Below, piece after piece: positions 5,583 through 6,331 of a DNA stretch of 6,331 bases (position 1 is the first letter of the stretch; every line of letters begins with the position of its first letter). A program made the translations under genes and the position numbers. A model generated the notes under the pieces. It did not search any database. It saw nothing but the letters and a program-made list of their open reading frames with translations, and had not been told where the DNA came from. This DNA is from Chitinophagia bacterium (GTDB taxonomy: Bacteria > Bacteroidota > Bacteroidia > Chitinophagales > Chitinophagaceae). The stretch spans positions 1 through 6,331 of the forward strand of contig RGMU01000093.1 of the NCBI GenBank assembly GCA_010021705.1. Direction: 5' to 3'.

Positions 5583-6331
5583 TTGGCACAAAACAGTAAG
5601 GCAGAGATTCTGCAAGTGGCTCAAGAGTCCATTTTATTACAAGCGCGAAGTGTAAGTGCACTTACGGTAAACGAAGAATTTGTTAAAGCGATAGAAGCCA
5701 TAAGGAATTGCGCGGGTAGTGTGGTGGTGAGTGGTATAGGTAAGAGTGCCATTATTGCACAAAAAATTACGGCTACATTTAACAGTACCGGCACTTATGC
5801 CAAATATATGCACGCTGCAGACGCTATTCATGGCGATTTGGGCATGATAACAGCTAATGATATATTGCTTATTCTTTCCAAAAGCGGTAGTAGCCCTGAA
5901 ATAAAAGCTATGTTACCGATTTTAAAGAGTTATGGTAATATCATAATAGCAATATGCGGTACAAAAGGGTCTTACCTTGCCGAAAATGCAGCCATATTTT
6001 TGGATACAACGGTAGAAAAAGAGGCTTGCCCTAATAATTTAGCCCCTACAACCAGCACAACGGCACAAATGGTGATGGCCCTCAAACCCATTCATGATGC
6101 AGCCACTATAAAACGTATCGTTGTATCCACATACCAATCGGTATCAGGTGCAGGCAAAGAAGCTATGGCCGAACTCGAGCAACAAAGCCGAGTCAATTTA
6201 GCCGGCTCAACAGCAGCCCCTGAAGTATTCAAAAAATCGATTTCGTTTAACTTAATCCCACAAATCGACTCATTTACCGAAAGTGGCTATACCAAAGAAG
6301 AACTCAAAATGATTAATGAAACCAAAAAAAT
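5583..6331 (+). CDS. kdsD: KdsD arabinose-5-phosphate isomerase N-terminal half joined in frame to an Asd fragment; runs off the window
   Basis: Residues 1-165 are the sugar-isomerase (SIS) domain of KdsD/KpsF, which converts ribulose-5-phosphate to arabinose-5-phosphate for Kdo and LPS synthesis in the cytoplasm. Motifs are SGIGKSAIIAQKI (50-62), HAADAIHGDLGM (77-88), SKSGSSPEIK (99-108) and VEKEACPNNLAPTTSTTAQ (144-162). K54, E106 and E147 line up with catalytic residues K59, E111 and E152 of E. coli KdsD at a constant offset of five. From residue 166 the sequence is instead aspartate-semialdehyde dehydrogenase, so MGDALA, the HPGGALG region with the fourth active-site residue (His193 in E. 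coli) and both CBS domains are missing. A working isomerase is unlikely as drawn. The start is TTG at 5583: the frame has a TAA at 5574-5576, and the first in-frame ATG lies about 75 codons inside the conserved domain. The N-terminus from TTG has the length expected for the family. The ORF continues past the window end. Confidence 0.85.
   Translation, partial: MAQNSKAEILQVAQESILLQARSVSALTVNEEFVKAIEAIRNCAGSVVVSGIGKSAIIAQKITATFNSTGTYAKYMHAADAIHGDLGMITANDILLILSKSGSSPEIKAMLPILKSYGNIIIAICGTKGSYLAENAAIFLDTTVEKEACPNNLAPTTSTTAQMVMALKPIHDAATIKRIVVSTYQSVSGAGKEAMAELEQQSRVNLAGSTAAPEVFKKSISFNLIPQIDSFTESGYTKEELKMINETKK
6066..6331 (+). other. asd: Aspartate-semialdehyde dehydrogenase (Asd) internal segment, foreign to the upstream kdsD
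   Basis: From about base 6066 the frame reads QMVMALKPIHDA, IKRIVVSTYQSVSGAG and, near the end, ESGYTKEELKMINETKKI. These are hallmarks of Asd, which reduces aspartyl phosphate to aspartate semialdehyde for lysine, threonine, methionine and cell-wall precursor synthesis. The segment corresponds to the part of Asd just after the catalytic cysteine (family motif NPNCSTIQMV), running into the dimerisation domain. The NADP-binding N-terminus and that cysteine are absent; the KdsD-derived TTSTTAQMVM takes their place. Codon choice also changes: of five Leu codons here three are CTC, while none of about a dozen Leu codons in the KdsD part is, and ATC becomes as common as ATT. This hints at a different source genome, though the sample is small. 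The segment is cut by the window end. Confidence 0.85.

Noticed and set aside
5637..5831. Minus-strand 64-residue open frame
   Set aside because: It lies opposite the conserved SIS domain of KdsD and has no independent support.
5583..6331. A new bifunctional KdsD-Asd enzyme
   Set aside because: Both halves lack essential catalytic parts and the join falls within a stretch plausibly shared by both genes, which fits an artefact or accidental recombination better than a functional fusion.

Overview
The window looks like a chromosomal segment from a member of the phylum Bacteroidota. The evidence is AT-leaning coding sequence with many ATA and TTA codons, A-rich start regions without Shine-Dalgarno motifs, several TAnnTTTG promoter elements, and protein variants typical of that phylum (an ArsR-type regulator, a short MetH homocysteine-domain protein, and a KdsD with the phylum-typical motif ACPNNLAPTTSTTAQ). 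No mobile element, CRISPR array, tRNA or rRNA was seen. The genus cannot be told from this sequence.

Layout, left to right. Positions 2-424 (+) hold the 3' part of an unrecognised protein gene. An AT-rich gap follows (425-606) with a 17-bp near-perfect direct repeat next to a TAnnTTTG box. Then comes an ArsR-type winged-helix regulator gene (607-965, +) broken by a one-base frameshift. It converges almost end to end with a small degenerate STAS-like protein gene (970-1353, -). A divergent intergenic region leads to clpC (1525-4065, +), a complete AAA+ unfoldase of the ClpCP protease, closed by a clear intrinsic terminator (4093-4131). Convergent to it is a stand-alone MetH homocysteine-binding domain gene (4167-5195, -) with a good Bacteroidota promoter almost touching its start codon. 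A 73-residue lipoprotein gene (5320-5541, +) follows. The last ORF (5583 to the window end, +) starts as KdsD, arabinose-5-phosphate isomerase for Kdo/LPS synthesis.

The most notable observation is in this last ORF. After residue 165 the KdsD sequence stops matching its family and continues, in frame, as the internal part of aspartate-semialdehyde dehydrogenase (Asd). The switch falls inside CAAATGGTGATGG, encoding QMVM, which is plausible in both parent genes. The isomerase loses its HPGGALG region and CBS domains; the Asd part lacks its nucleotide-binding domain and catalytic cysteine. The simplest reading is a microhomology-mediated join between two loci, most likely an assembly chimera and less likely a real deletion or recombination. 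A new fused enzyme is the least likely reading, because both catalytic sites are incomplete.

The genes are mostly independent housekeeping functions (proteostasis, methionine synthesis, LPS sugar synthesis) with no evident operon. I see no convincing new multi-gene system here.
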